Origin: Fictibacillus sp. b24
Lineage (GTDB): Bacteria > Bacillota > Bacilli > Bacillales > Fictibacillaceae
Assembly (NCBI RefSeq): GCF_030348825.1
Contig: NZ_JAUCES010000005.1
Span: 2,914,001 to 2,978,000, forward strand
Direction of reading: 5' to 3'
DNA: 64,000 nt
Part shown: one piece after another, positions 1-8,563 of the stretch
Layout: each line of letters starts with the position of its first letter
How positions within the stretch are numbered: the stretch's first letter is position 1
The notes under the pieces: generated by a model
What the model saw: only the letters and a program-made list of their open reading frames with translations
Databases searched by the model: none
Told to the model about the DNA's origin: nothing
Made by a program: the position numbers and the translations under genes

Positions 1-542
1 TGTGAATCAGTTGCAACCACCATAAACTTGTTACCTGAAAAAGTGAAATGAGTACCTGTTAGTACAGGTCTAGTTTCATTTTTGGCTGTTGCAAAGACCG
101 TTTGTTTAATTGCATTTTTTAAATCTTCAGCATCAATATGTATGGTGTTACTTTGATCAATTACGGGCAGCGTCGGATATTCTTCCGCACTAAACCCATT
201 AAACTGTGTGAATATATCCCCAGATTTAATTTGTATATTTTGATGATTGATTGCTTCTAATTGTATAGATTCAGGAAGCTTTCTAATTAATTCTGTAAAG
301 GATTTGGCTGATACAACTGCGCTTCCAGTTTGATGTATGTTGATTTCATTATTTCTCGCTTCAGAAATGGGAATGAACCTCTCAATAATAATATCCGCGT
401 TTGTTCCTATGAGTGTAATTCCATCATCTTCCGCTATGATTTTTATTCCTGAGAGAATGGGAATCAGCGATTTTTGTGTGACTACTTTTCCAACTTCAGA
501 GAGTGCTTTACTCAAAACATGTTGATTAATCGTGAATTTCAT
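1..542 (-). CDS. dnaN: DNA polymerase III beta subunit (sliding clamp) paralogue, partial
   Basis: The ATG is at 542 on the minus strand and the frame runs off the left edge, giving about 180 residues. The N-terminus (MKFTINQHVLSKALSEVGKV) and the later segments SLIPILSGIKI, GTNADI and FSAEEYPTLP are typical of the first and second clamp domains of DnaN, the ring that tethers DNA polymerase to DNA. An AGAGGATGG ribosome binding site precedes the start. The upstream gene is an AraC regulator, not dnaA, so this is probably the second dnaN copy that some Bacillaceae carry and not the replication-origin copy. The C-terminal domain that binds polymerase is outside the window, so activity cannot be judged. 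Confidence 0.9.
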   Translation of the reverse strand, partial: MKFTINQHVLSKALSEVGKVVTQKSLIPILSGIKIIAEDDGITLIGTNADIIIERFIPISEARNNEINIHQTGSAVVSAKSFTELIRKLPESIQLEAINHQNIQIKSGDIFTQFNGFSAEEYPTLPVIDQSNTIHIDAEDLKNAIKQTVFATAKNETRPVLTGTHFTFSGNKFMVVATDS

Positions 543-627
543 ACGTTGTATCCATCCTCTTTTGTAAACATTAATTTTATTAATTTTCCGACTATTATTT
601 TAACACATAATTCCATTTGATTTACGT

Positions 628-667
628 GAAAAACCCTCTCTGCTCACTTTAGCAAAAAGGGTTTCAA
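628..667 (-). terminator. Rho-independent terminator of the AraC-type gene
   Basis: AAACCCT and AGGGTTT arms flank a loop, and on the minus strand the hairpin is followed by a T run. It sits just after the stop of the AraC-family gene and before the dnaN-like gene, so it separates the two units. Confidence 0.7.
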
Positions 668-671
668 GGCA

Positions 672-1568
672 TTATTTTACTTTTACAGCTTTCTTAACAA
701 CAGGGATGTAGATATCGATCTGTTTGTTTTCTTTCCCATAGCAGCGCTCGTCATACAGCTCAAACTCGACTTTGCCGTCATGCTCATAGCCAGAGTCCGG
801 GAACCATTTCGAGAAAATCTCCACCCATGTTTGTTGAATGGATTGTACGAAGTTTTCTTCTGATGCTTTCGGTGTTGTGAATACAGCATACTCCATTTCA
901 AGAAACGTTCGATAGGACATGCCTTCTGGAGCTGGTGTTCCTTCAGCTACTTCCATCCCGATCATGTAAACAAACTCACCTGTTGTTGTGTTGTATTCTG
1001 TGCACAATCCGAGTTCTTGGTTTTTGTAGAGTGGATTAGGAATCTTAACACCGAGATTATTTTGAATATACTGCTGCCAAAACTTCGGGATCTCTCTATT
1101 GTTTTCACCGTCTGTGTTGCGTGTGCGTAAGTCATAACCGATGATGTGGAGTGCTGGTTTTTTAATAAGTTTCATTTCCATATTTAATCCTCCCATATAG
1201 TGGTTCATATTCAGGTAAGCTTTCTGATGAAGAGAGACAGGATGAACCGTTGCACTGCGATACTCCCGAGGTGATCGGCCATAATGTTTTTTAAACGCAC
1301 GGTTGAACGACTCGTGATACTGAAATCCTAGATCAAATGCGATATCAATCACTTTTTCTTCGGATTGCAATAAACGCTGTGCCGCGTGCGAGAGTCTTCG
1401 CTTCCGCACATATTCCATAACGGATTCACCAACAAGAAACTGAAACACCCGATGATAATGAAAAGGCGAGAAGCAAGCGAGCTCTGCAAGCCCCTCTAAT
1501 GTGATCCGTTCGTTCAAGTTCTCCTCAATATAATCAAGTGTCCGCTGTATGCAAACTTCATAATCCAT
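672..1568 (-). CDS. AraC family transcriptional regulator with GyrI-like effector domain
   Basis: The protein is 298 aa from the ATG at 1568, which has AGGTGA at proper spacing; a longer in-frame start at 1610 is less well supported. The N-terminal third is an AraC/XylS double helix-turn-helix (LAELACFSPFHYHRVF, then VIDIAFDLGFQYHESF and the AFKKHYGRSPREYR end). The C-terminal half resembles the GyrI-like small-molecule binding domain (KKPALHIIGYDLRTRN; FPDSGYEHDGKVEFELYD). Such MarA/Rob/BmrR-like regulators usually activate drug or detoxification genes on ligand binding. No obvious target lies beside it; the ligand is unknown. Confidence 0.9.
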   Translation of the reverse strand: MDYEVCIQRTLDYIEENLNERITLEGLAELACFSPFHYHRVFQFLVGESVMEYVRKRRLSHAAQRLLQSEEKVIDIAFDLGFQYHESFNRAFKKHYGRSPREYRSATVHPVSLHQKAYLNMNHYMGGLNMEMKLIKKPALHIIGYDLRTRNTDGENNREIPKFWQQYIQNNLGVKIPNPLYKNQELGLCTEYNTTTGEFVYMIGMEVAEGTPAPEGMSYRTFLEMEYAVFTTPKASEENFVQSIQQTWVEIFSKWFPDSGYEHDGKVEFELYDERCYGKENKQIDIYIPVVKKAVKVK

Positions 1569-1686
1569 CTCATCACCTACCCTACGTCTATCATATCCAC
1601 GAACATCCATTCGTTCTTAACCTTTTTTGCTAAGTTATCGCTTTTACTTATTCTATATCGGATTGATTAGCCCTTCTGATGAGAGG

Positions 1687-1812
1687 CAATCCACGAGTTT
1701 CGGCTGCCAATCCACGAGTTTCCGCCCTCAATCCACAAGTTTCGGCTGCCAATCCACGAGTTTTTGCCCTCAATCCACGAGTTTCAGCCTCCAATCCACG
1801 AGTCTACAATCA
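1687..1812. repeat. 21-nt periodic array A, six units (core ATCCACGAGTTT)
   Basis: Six units begin at 1687, 1708, 1729, 1750, 1771 and 1792, exactly 21 nt apart. Each carries CAATCCACGAGTTT or a one- or two-base variant, followed by a looser 7-nt part (CGGCTGC, CCGCCCT, TTGCCCT, CAGCCTC). The array fills the space between the start of the AraC-type gene and the terminator of the neutral protease gene. It is translatable on the plus strand as repeats of QSTSF plus two residues, but no start signal supports that. The same core recurs at 13757-13819. Confidence 0.95.
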
Positions 1813-1840
1813 TCGACCTTCTTCCAAAGCTAACTATTGA

Positions 1841-1871
1841 AAAAAGCTAGAACCACAATCTGGTTCTAGCT
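1841..1871 (-). terminator. Terminator of the neutral protease gene
   Basis: Perfect 11-bp arms AGCTAGAACCA / TGGTTCTAGCT with a 5-nt loop, followed on the minus strand by a T run. It lies 9 nt after the protease stop codon. Confidence 0.9.
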
Positions 1872-1880
1872 CACTACTAC

Positions 1881-3512
1881 TTATTGAATGCCCACTGCAT
1901 TAAACGCCTGATTCACAGATGTTACTTCTTGTGAAGATGCGCCGTAAAGATCAGATGCTGCACGAACAGCCGCTGCTCTCGCTTGGCTGAAGTTAGAGGA
2001 TGACGTTAAGTACACCGTGTTCATGCGGTAAAAGATCGCCCCTAGCTTTGCTCGTCCAATTCCAGTAACGGAAACGCCATAATGACTGCCGCCTTCACTT
2101 AAGAGATACGCTGCTTTGTTGATGATTCCGCTGTTGATATGAACGCCTCCATTGTCACCCGTTCCTGTATAACGAACCGAATAGTGGTCTGGATCTTGGT
2201 ATTTTGCTGGATCTGACATCGAACGAAGTGCATCTCCCGCTATCGCAGGTGTGTACACATCTTCCCCGATTTCAAAGTCTGGATTCTTGCCGTTATAGTA
2301 CTCTACTAATGTTCCAAAAATATCAGACATTGCTTCATTTAGTGCCCCAGATTCATTTTGATACACAAGATCAGAACTTGTATCAGTAACAGCATGTGTC
2401 AGTTCGTGCGCTACAACATCGATACCACCAGAGAATGCGATAAAGTTTGTTCCATCACCATCACCGTAAACCATCTGCGAACCGTTCCAAAACGCATTGT
2501 TATAATTTTTATTAAAGTGAACAGATGATTTGATCTGCGCTCCCTTATTATCATAGGAGTTTCGTCCGTGCGTATTTTTATAATAATCATACGTTAAACC
2601 GGCAAAGTAATGAGCGTCAACAACGGCTTGGTCGTACGAACTGTCGAATACATTGTCTGTGCCGCTGTAAAGAGTTCCTGGCAGGAAGAGCTCCGGCAAG
2701 AATGTACGGTTCTTCATATCGTATGTAAAGATCCCGCTTCCTCGCGTATTATCTTGCATATAGTACTTACCGCTTGATAATGTAAGGTTCAGTGTTTTTG
2801 AATCGCCAAGAACACCCTTCCCCGTTCCAGTTGTATTCGTTCCCGTTACTTCGTGCATGTCATTGTATCGGTGCAGGACTTTACCAGACGCTGCATCAAT
2901 AAAATAATTCCAGTTCCCTGGCTCAGGTGTGAGGAAATTTAGATTTACGAAATACGCATAATGCGCCGTACCATCCTTCATCAGCACCACTTTTTCGGCT
3001 TTTGGTGTTTTTTCGAATTGAGGATCGAAGCCGAGTGCCGCTTTTGCAATTCCCACAGCTTTTGTACCGCTAATTTGTTTTGTATTTGTGAGATTGGCCT
3101 GCTTGTCCAATTCAGGAGCCACTTCACCTGAGATGACCGTTAGTTCTCCTTCTTTATTGATGTGCGCCACTTGCGTGTAACCCCAAACGGGAACTCCGTT
3201 GTATTCCTGCTGAAGTCTCAGCACCGTGTTGCCATCGTCTTCTTTCGTACTTTCTAAGATCGAGAAAGACTCTTCTGCTTTTTTGTTTCCTAGTTTAAAA
3301 AGAGATTTATGACCGTTCATGTAATCAAAGAGTACTTGTTGTGCTGATGTTTTTGATGGTGCTGATAATTTACCTGCCAAGAAGGCTGGTGTTCCAGATT
3401 CGCTGTTCACTTTTACCTTCGTATTTTCTGATGACGCCATAGCTGGCGACCCAAACGCACCAGCGATCAATGATGCCGCAATCCCCATCGCAACCCACTT
3501 CTTTTTTCTCAT
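1881..3512 (-). CDS. npr: Secreted neutral metalloprotease (bacillolysin/thermolysin family M4)
   Basis: The protein is 543 aa from the ATG at 3512, chosen because GGAGG lies just upstream; an upstream in-frame start at 3563 has no such signal. It has a signal peptide ([21 protein letters not shown]...AMA), an FTP/PepSY propeptide of about 200 residues that acts as chaperone and inhibitor, and an M4 catalytic domain. The zinc motif HELTH begins at about residue 369 and the third zinc ligand lies in [12 protein letters not shown]. The thermolysin C-terminal helical domain is complete ([16 protein letters not shown]). The enzyme is expected to be secreted as a zymogen, to self-process and to digest extracellular proteins. 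Length and motifs are normal for the family. It is monocistronic with its own terminator. Confidence 0.97.
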   Translation of the reverse strand: MRKKKWVAMGIAASLIAGAFGSPAMASSENTKVKVNSESGTPAFLAGKLSAPSKTSAQQVLFDYMNGHKSLFKLGNKKAEESFSILESTKEDDGNTVLRLQQEYNGVPVWGYTQVAHINKEGELTVISGEVAPELDKQANLTNTKQISGTKAVGIAKAALGFDPQFEKTPKAEKVVLMKDGTAHYAYFVNLNFLTPEPGNWNYFIDAASGKVLHRYNDMHEVTGTNTTGTGKGVLGDSKTLNLTLSSGKYYMQDNTRGSGIFTYDMKNRTFLPELFLPGTLYSGTDNVFDSSYDQAVVDAHYFAGLTYDYYKNTHGRNSYDNKGAQIKSSVHFNKNYNNAFWNGSQMVYGDGDGTNFIAFSGGIDVVAHELTHAVTDTSSDLVYQNESGALNEAMSDIFGTLVEYYNGKNPDFEIGEDVYTPAIAGDALRSMSDPAKYQDPDHYSVRYTGTGDNGGVHINSGIINKAAYLLSEGGSHYGVSVTGIGRAKLGAIFYRMNTVYLTSSSNFSQARAAAVRAASDLYGASSQEVTSVNQAFNAVGIQ

Positions 3513-3688
3513 CGTTATTCCTCCATTTTCCTTTTTTCTTCTAAGTAAGCAACATCTTATCACCTATCCAATACTATTTATACGAATTTTCAGAAAGTTA
3601 AAGAGTTCTTACTAGAGCAAAAAACGAAAAATATTATAATAGAGTCTGATGGCATATTTTTACTGTAGTTCTTTTTTACCTAAAAAAA

Positions 3689-3724
3689 GAAAACTAGCAC
3701 AGGCCAAGACCTATGCTAGTTTTC
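3689..3724 (-). terminator. Terminator of the ECF41 operon
   Basis: Perfect 11-bp arms GAAAACTAGCA / TGCTAGTTTTC around a 14-nt loop, with T runs on the minus-strand side. It follows the HAD gene, the last gene of the operon that begins near 7.2 kb. Confidence 0.85.
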
Positions 3725-3736
3725 TGTATCTATCTA

Positions 3737-4423
3737 TTACCGCAGAGTAGACTTTACCCTGTCTTGTTTCAAAAGATCTAAAGGTTTTTTTAGTTTCGGA
3801 AAGCCAGTAATCTTTTCACTGATTGCATCCGGCAAAAACCATATCGCTTGGTACGCGTTCATACCACATGCGGCCGCACCAACTAATTCGTTCGCTCCAC
3901 CATCACCTATAAAAATAGATTCTCGCGGCATTACACCCAGTTTTTCACAAGCGATTCTGTAGATTTGTTTGTTTGGCTTCGCAACTCTTACTTCATACGA
4001 AAAGATCACTGCATCAAAATAATTTGCTAGATTGCACGATTGCCAAGCGACAACTTCTTCTCTCGCTGCGTTAGAGATAAGACCTAGCTTCAATCCTCTG
4101 TCTTTTAAGGATTGGAGAACTTCTAGCACTTCTCCATCAATTTCTTGAAATGCGGCCGCCTTTGCTGAAATTCTTCCTTGGTGGACTTTTTCAATAACCT
4201 CTGGATTGGGTGACATCCCTTGTGAACTTAAAATATCCCTCAAGACACTTTGGTGATCAGGAAAAGTTCCGTCCATGCGAAGCTCTCTGCGGCTATCCCA
4301 TTCCCTTTTGAAAATTTTCAAATCCATTCCCAGGAGTTCGTTAGAATAGGTAGCTTTCTTCTTTCCATCTTTCCATTCTGTAATGAGTGTTTCATACAAA
4401 TCGAAAAACACTGCTTTTATCAA
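3737..4423 (-). CDS. HAD superfamily hydrolase
   Basis: This is a 228-aa haloacid dehalogenase-type phosphohydrolase starting with TTG at 4423, supported by AGGAGG 7 nt upstream. Motif I is FFDLYETL with the nucleophile Asp near residue 8, motif II is LISNAA, the conserved Lys is in AKPNKQIY, and motif IV is FIGDGGANE. A helical cap lies between motifs I and II. The substrate cannot be told. It is the last of four co-directional genes (oxidoreductase, ECF41 sigma, GNAT, HAD), 17 nt after the GNAT, and the operon ends at the hairpin directly downstream. Confidence 0.9.
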   Translation of the reverse strand: MIKAVFFDLYETLITEWKDGKKKATYSNELLGMDLKIFKREWDSRRELRMDGTFPDHQSVLRDILSSQGMSPNPEVIEKVHQGRISAKAAAFQEIDGEVLEVLQSLKDRGLKLGLISNAAREEVVAWQSCNLANYFDAVIFSYEVRVAKPNKQIYRIACEKLGVMPRESIFIGDGGANELVGAAACGMNAYQAIWFLPDAISEKITGFPKLKKPLDLLKQDRVKSTLR

Positions 4424-4440
4424 GAGAAAACCTCCTGCTA

Positions 4441-5004
4441 TTAAAATACCTTTGCATAAACGCTTGTATCTCGAAGCTTCGTAGTTGAACCCATTTCTAA
4501 TGAGTCGTTGCGCAGAACACCTTCTAGCTTGAATCCTAGTCGTTCGGGGATAGCTGCACTTTTGACGTTGCGAGTATCACAACGAATCTCGATGCGGCGA
4601 GCTTTTAATTCATTTACAGCAAAATTCGTGATTCCTTGAACAGCTTCTGTCATGTATCCCTTACCGGTGTGACGGGAATCTAGCCAATACCCAATCTCGA
4701 ATTTTGGGATGTCCCAATCAATACGGTGTAATCCAGATGATGCAATCAGTTTCCCTGTTCCTTTTAAAAACACGAGAAGGCGTAGATCTTCCCTGCTTAA
4801 AAACTTTAGGTGTGCCTCGCGAATGTTCGCTTCCACATCCTCTTCAGTTTGATCGATGTGGGCAAAAGGCAGCCATGGCTTAAGGTCTTCGATTGAAGAG
4901 GTCAAGGATTCATACATTTCTTTTCCGTCTCCTGGCATTGGCATGCGGATAAGCAGGCGATCGGTTGTGAATTCTGTTGGGAAGTCAAGTAGGATTGGTT
5001 TCAT
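4441..5004 (-). CDS. GNAT N-acetyltransferase, RimJ/RimL-like
   Basis: The protein is 187 aa with the acetyl-CoA fold of the RimJ/RimL type: TDRLLIRMPMPGDGKEMYES at the N-terminus, then FEIGYWLDSRHTGKGYMTEAV, the acetyl-CoA binding segment, and SAAIPERLGFKLEGVLRN near the end. Relatives acetylate N-termini of ribosomal proteins or small amines. The ATG at 5004 has GGAGG upstream. It lies 18 nt after the ECF41 sigma gene with no terminator between, so it probably belongs to that operon. The target is unknown. Confidence 0.9.
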   Translation of the reverse strand: MKPILLDFPTEFTTDRLLIRMPMPGDGKEMYESLTSSIEDLKPWLPFAHIDQTEEDVEANIREAHLKFLSREDLRLLVFLKGTGKLIASSGLHRIDWDIPKFEIGYWLDSRHTGKGYMTEAVQGITNFAVNELKARRIEIRCDTRNVKSAAIPERLGFKLEGVLRNDSLEMGSTTKLRDTSVYAKVF

Positions 5005-5022
5005 TGTGTTCCTCCATTTATG

Positions 5023-5886
5023 TCAGCTGATATGAGATAATTTATCTGGATTTACTACCCAATATATCTTTTGAACCAAGTCGTCTTGTACTTGAAGTGA
5101 AAGCACTCCATAGACTTTGCTTTCTATATACAACACGATTCCGGGGTCCCCGTTAACCGTTGTAAATTCGAAGGAGAAGTCTTCTGTTGTTTTTGCCAAA
5201 ATTCCCATATAAAAACGGGAGATTCGTTCTGCACCAAGTATCGGGAATAGAGCAGCTTTTGTTTTCCCTCCACCATCTGATAATAAAGCAGCATCGATCG
5301 CTAACAAGCTTAATAGTTTACTAACATTTCCTGTAATAATCGCTGAAACAAACTGTTCTGAGAGCGCGTGCGCTTTAGCTGGCGTTAATTGATCAGATCG
5401 TCTATGATTCCCAACCGCTTTTTTTGAACGGTGAAAAATCTGTCTGCAGTTTGTCGGGCTCTTTCCTACAACATCCGCAATGGCATCATAGTCATATTGA
5501 AGAACCTCCCGCAGCAGAAATACGGCACGTTCGGTTTCTGATAGCTGTTCTAATAAAAGTAAATAAGCCGTGGAAAGAGATTCCTTCATTAAATAATTTT
5601 GAGCTGGGTCTTCCTTGGAATCTATTAAAAGCGGCTCAGGAAGCCAAGGACCAGTATATGTTTCCCGCTGTTTTCTTGCTGATTTTAGCAAATCGATACA
5701 GCGGTTCGTCACAATTTTACAAAGATATGCTTTCGAATTTAGTATATGTTCCGTTGTTGTCTCACTCAGGGTGATAAAGGCTTCTTGAACAATATCCTCT
5801 GCATCCTGCACACTTCCTAACATTCGGTATGCCAACGAAAATAACAAAGGACGATGCACGGTAAATAATTGTTCCGTTTCATTCAT
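5023..5886 (-). CDS. ECF41-group RNA polymerase sigma factor with SnoaL-like C-terminal domain
   Basis: The protein is 287 aa: sigma region 2 (LAYRMLGSVQDAEDIVQEAF), region 4 (SETERAVFLLREVLQYDYDAIADVVGKSP) and a C-terminal extension of about 120 residues. The three hallmark motifs of group ECF41 are all present: WLPEP in the linker, DGGGK in the SnoaL-like domain and NPDKL close to the end. In characterised members the C-terminal domain modulates sigma activity in place of a classical anti-sigma factor. The gene lies 2 nt after a flavoprotein oxidoreductase gene, the usual partner class for ECF41, and a matching promoter sits ahead of the operon, implying autoregulation. The inducing signal is not visible. 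Confidence 0.96.
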   Translation of the reverse strand: MNETEQLFTVHRPLLFSLAYRMLGSVQDAEDIVQEAFITLSETTTEHILNSKAYLCKIVTNRCIDLLKSARKQRETYTGPWLPEPLLIDSKEDPAQNYLMKESLSTAYLLLLEQLSETERAVFLLREVLQYDYDAIADVVGKSPTNCRQIFHRSKKAVGNHRRSDQLTPAKAHALSEQFVSAIITGNVSKLLSLLAIDAALLSDGGGKTKAALFPILGAERISRFYMGILAKTTEDFSFEFTTVNGDPGIVLYIESKVYGVLSLQVQDDLVQKIYWVVNPDKLSHIS

Positions 5887-5888
5887 CG

Positions 5889-7178
5889 TTAAGCCTCCCT
5901 CTGAACCCTTTGAGCTCCATATTTCTCGATTATGGAATGAGCTGCCCTTTTACTGCTGGCAAATGCTGCGTCCACCAACATTTCTCCATGTCCTGTTCCA
6001 TCTCCTGCTATATAGAGTCCTGGAATCTCAGGAATAGACGGACCAAAATAATGGCTGTCATTCACTGTGAAGGTATCATGGACTACAGTCATTTGAGGGA
6101 GAAATTGGTGAGCAATTACATTCTCTCTCCACCCAGGCTGCATAAGATCCATGACTACTTCAAGCTCTTGTTTGTTGATCTTAGCATTGCTATTTTTTTC
6201 AGTTCCCAGATACTTAATTAGCTGTAGTACTGAAGATCCATTATTATTTAACTTTGAAGCTCTGGAATGGTTAGAAAATAATATATGCTGATCGACAGCT
6301 ATTGCAAAGTTATGGTTTGGATTGGGAAGCTTATTTAACGCTACATCCAAACATGCTGCATATAGTGGTCTGGCCTGTTCCTTCCATTTCTGTAGAATAT
6401 TCTGTTCAGCTCCTTTAACAAGTTTAAACGTTTGTTCTGGACCCGCTGTCACGATAACGTATGGTACTTCGAGCTTTTCGCCGTCAGTAAATTGGATATG
6501 GTGCTTTTCTTTAAAGTCTATAGATGTAACAGTATTGTTTTTCAGGATATCCACACCTATTTCTTCAGCTTTCATTCCTAAATGTTCTACTATCGTTTGC
6601 CAGCCGCCATCTATATACAAGACACCTTTCATTCCTAGTTGTACTTGTTTAATTACAGCACTTGCTGCTTGCTGATCCGGATCAATGTCATAGGTAGATG
6701 TCCTGCATAGTGCATAAAACACATGTCTAACCATGGGATCTTGAACTTCTGTTTCTGCCCATTTTCGCAATGTCATCGGTTTAATGGATGCGGCATTTAT
6801 TTTCCGAAGTTTCATCATTAATTTGCCAAGCTCCATTTTTCCAGACCACGATAATAACTTTGTCTTTAACATACTGGTTAACGAATCTGGCAGTTCTAAG
6901 AGTTCATTGCTCCATATGGCATATCCTTTAGTATCGGGAACATTTCCAGAAACGTTTATCTCAAGTTCCTGTAATATTTCTTCTGCTGCTCCGCCCCTAT
7001 ATAATGCATGACCTCCAAGGTTAAATAGTGCACCGTTTCGATTAACGGTTTGAGCCCGACCTCCAAGTTCTTTTCCTTTTTCAAAAATAACAACAGATAG
7101 TCCTGCTTTAGCCAGGTACACTGCGGCTGCCAATCCAGAAACTCCGCCACCAATAATCGCCACATCATATTTTTTCAA
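5889..7178 (-). CDS. FAD-dependent oxidoreductase (phytoene desaturase/amine oxidase-like), ECF41 partner
   Basis: The protein is 429 aa from the TTG at 7178, which has GTGGTGA at good spacing; GTG codons at 7190 and 7187 are alternatives. The N-terminal Rossmann motif (VAIIGGGVSGLAAAVYLAKA) continues into VIFEKGKELGGRAQTV, the FAD-binding pattern of amine-oxidase/carotenoid-desaturase flavoproteins. The C-terminal GLYIAGDGTGHGEMLVDAAF is the second FAD contact. Members act on amines, carotenoids or protoporphyrinogen; the substrate here is not evident. It is the first gene of the ECF41 operon and probably the main output of that sigma factor, since ECF41 genes are typically paired with a carboxymuconolactone decarboxylase, oxidoreductase or epimerase. 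Confidence 0.92.
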   Translation of the reverse strand: MKKYDVAIIGGGVSGLAAAVYLAKAGLSVVIFEKGKELGGRAQTVNRNGALFNLGGHALYRGGAAEEILQELEINVSGNVPDTKGYAIWSNELLELPDSLTSMLKTKLLSWSGKMELGKLMMKLRKINAASIKPMTLRKWAETEVQDPMVRHVFYALCRTSTYDIDPDQQAASAVIKQVQLGMKGVLYIDGGWQTIVEHLGMKAEEIGVDILKNNTVTSIDFKEKHHIQFTDGEKLEVPYVIVTAGPEQTFKLVKGAEQNILQKWKEQARPLYAACLDVALNKLPNPNHNFAIAVDQHILFSNHSRASKLNNNGSSVLQLIKYLGTEKNSNAKINKQELEVVMDLMQPGWRENVIAHQFLPQMTVVHDTFTVNDSHYFGPSIPEIPGLYIAGDGTGHGEMLVDAAFASSKRAAHSIIEKYGAQRVQREA

Positions 7179-7209
7179 TGTAATCACCACTTTCTATATT
7201 TGTAAACAA

Positions 7210-7236
7210 GACGAGAAAGGGGTGTGTATTGTGACA
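7210..7236 (-). promoter_or_regulatory. ECF41-type promoter
   Basis: On the minus strand TGTCACA (7230-7236) is followed after exactly 16 nt by CGTC (7210-7213). This matches what I recall as the consensus for ECF41 target promoters. It lies about 32 nt before the oxidoreductase start codon and points into the oxidoreductase-ECF41-GNAT-HAD operon. Confidence 0.85.
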
Positions 7237-7250
7237 GTAAAACGGAATTT

Positions 7251-7275
7251 GTTTACATAAAATTTCAAGGGGTAA
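7251..7275 (+). promoter_or_regulatory. SigB-type general stress promoter
   Basis: GTTTAC (7251-7256), 13 nt, then GGGTAA (7270-7275) closely follows the SigB consensus (GTTTAA, 13-15 nt, GGGTAT). It lies 60 nt before a universal stress protein gene, a common SigB target. Confidence 0.75.
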
Positions 7276-7335
7276 TGTTTTTATAAGGTAACTATTTGTG
7301 ATGTAAGTTGCCAAATCTGCATGAAAGGAGATCGA

Positions 7336-7791
7336 ATGATGTTATATTCCAAGATCCTGATTGCTGTTGATGGTTCAGAAGGAAGTTTTACGGCATTGCA
7401 CAATGGAAATGAGATTGCCCGGTACATGGGGGCCGAGTTAACATTGCTATATGTAACCAACGAAGTGACTCTTCCATTGTATGGCGGTGTTCACCCAGGC
7501 GTCGCAGCTAGCACGACTGTAGAAATAAGAGAAGCCGAAATTCTGGAGCAAAGTCATGGTGAAGAGACGATGAACAGAGCTTTAGGAAGAGTTGATCCTG
7601 ATATAAAAACTACGACAGCCATACTGCACGGTGACCCACCGGCCACAATTTGTGGATATGCGGATAGTCATAACATCGATCTCATTGTCATCGGTAACCG
7701 AGGCCATAGCGGATTCAAAAAACTATTCCTAGGAAGCGTTAGTCAAAAGGTTGTTTCTAACGCACATCAACCTGTACTCGTTGTTAAATAA
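7336..7791 (+). CDS. Universal stress protein, UspA family
   Basis: The protein is 151 aa. AAAGGAG at 7324-7330 supports the tandem ATGs at 7336/7339 over the ATG at 7321. It begins ILIAVDGSEGS, and the ATP-binding pattern G-2x-G-9x-G(S/T) is complete in GNRGHSGFKKLFLGSVS near the C-terminus, so it is probably an ATP-binding UspA. Such proteins help cells survive starvation and oxidative stress. The SigB-type promoter upstream agrees with this. The gene is monocistronic and divergent from the ECF41 operon, with a hairpin terminator after it. Confidence 0.95.
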   Translation: MMLYSKILIAVDGSEGSFTALHNGNEIARYMGAELTLLYVTNEVTLPLYGGVHPGVAASTTVEIREAEILEQSHGEETMNRALGRVDPDIKTTTAILHGDPPATICGYADSHNIDLIVIGNRGHSGFKKLFLGSVSQKVVSNAHQPVLVVK

Positions 7792-7807
7792 CAATTATTT
7801 TATAAAA

Positions 7808-7840
7808 GGAGCGCACTCGATAAAGTGCTCTCCTCTTTTT
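7808..7840 (+). terminator. Terminator between the usp and deacetylase genes
   Basis: GGAGCGCACT / AGTGCTCTCC arms with one mismatch, followed by TCTTTTTTAT on the plus strand. It probably also serves the convergent deacetylase gene. Confidence 0.8.
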
Positions 7841-8544
7841 TATTTCACGATTTCAGATACGGTTTTAAAGGTGTATCCCTTTGCCTTCAAGTCAGTGATT
7901 ATACCTTTTACTGATTTCATCGATTCCTCTCGGCTGTCATACATAACATGCAGCAGTATGATGGAGCCTGGCTGAACGTTATCATTGACATGTTTCACGA
8001 TATTTTCTGAATCTGCCGCAATCTCCGGAAACGTCTCAGGTTCGATGTCCCATAAAATGGTCTTTCGATTATGTTTGTCTAGATAGCGAGGCAGCCCGAT
8101 CAACTTTTTGCCATACGGCGGCCGAAATTGAATGGTACCTTCATACCCCGTTTTTCTAATGAGTTCATCTGTTTGTTCAATTTCTTCTTTTATAAAAGAT
8201 GGCGTCTTCAACACCATCCGCTTATGTGAATACGAATGGTTACCTAATTCATGTCCTGCAGCAACCAGCTTTTGTGCTTCTTCAAAGTTTTCTTGGACTT
8301 CTCTCCCTGTCACAAAAAAGGTAGCTTTTACGTCTTCCTCTTTTAAAATGGACAGAATTTCATCGGTGTTATCAGTAGGACCATCATCGAATGTAAGCGC
8401 GACAACCTTTTCTGTTGTTTCCGCTTTTGTTACCAATCCACCGTAAAATTGAAAGTCTCTTGAACTGCTGATTTTAAACAACGTGTAAGCAGCAGCAATG
8501 AGAATAATTAGCATAATCATGATGTAGAGTATGATTTTTTTCAT
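7840..8544 (-). CDS. Polysaccharide deacetylase family protein (NodB domain)
   Basis: The protein is 234 aa with an N-terminal membrane anchor (residues about 3-25) followed by a NodB domain. Motif 1 is TFDDGPTDN (metal-binding and catalytic Asp residues), motif 2 is HSYSH, motif 3 is RPPYG and motif 5 is SIILLHV. These are the complete active-site motifs of carbohydrate esterase family 4, which remove N-acetyl groups from peptidoglycan or other amino sugars outside the membrane. The exact polymer cannot be told. Upstream by 19 nt is a small membrane protein gene on the same strand. Confidence 0.94.
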   Translation of the reverse strand: MKKIILYIMIMLIILIAAAYTLFKISSSRDFQFYGGLVTKAETTEKVVALTFDDGPTDNTDEILSILKEEDVKATFFVTGREVQENFEEAQKLVAAGHELGNHSYSHKRMVLKTPSFIKEEIEQTDELIRKTGYEGTIQFRPPYGKKLIGLPRYLDKHNRKTILWDIEPETFPEIAADSENIVKHVNDNVQPGSIILLHVMYDSREESMKSVKGIITDLKAKGYTFKTVSEIVK

Positions 8545-8563
8545 TTTGTCTCCTCTAGAATAG

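Noticed and set aside
1627-1833. 68-codon open frame with repeated QSTSF units on the plus strand
   Set aside because: It is simply the translation of the 21-nt array A, has no ribosome binding site, and other arrays with the same period contain stops in all relevant frames.
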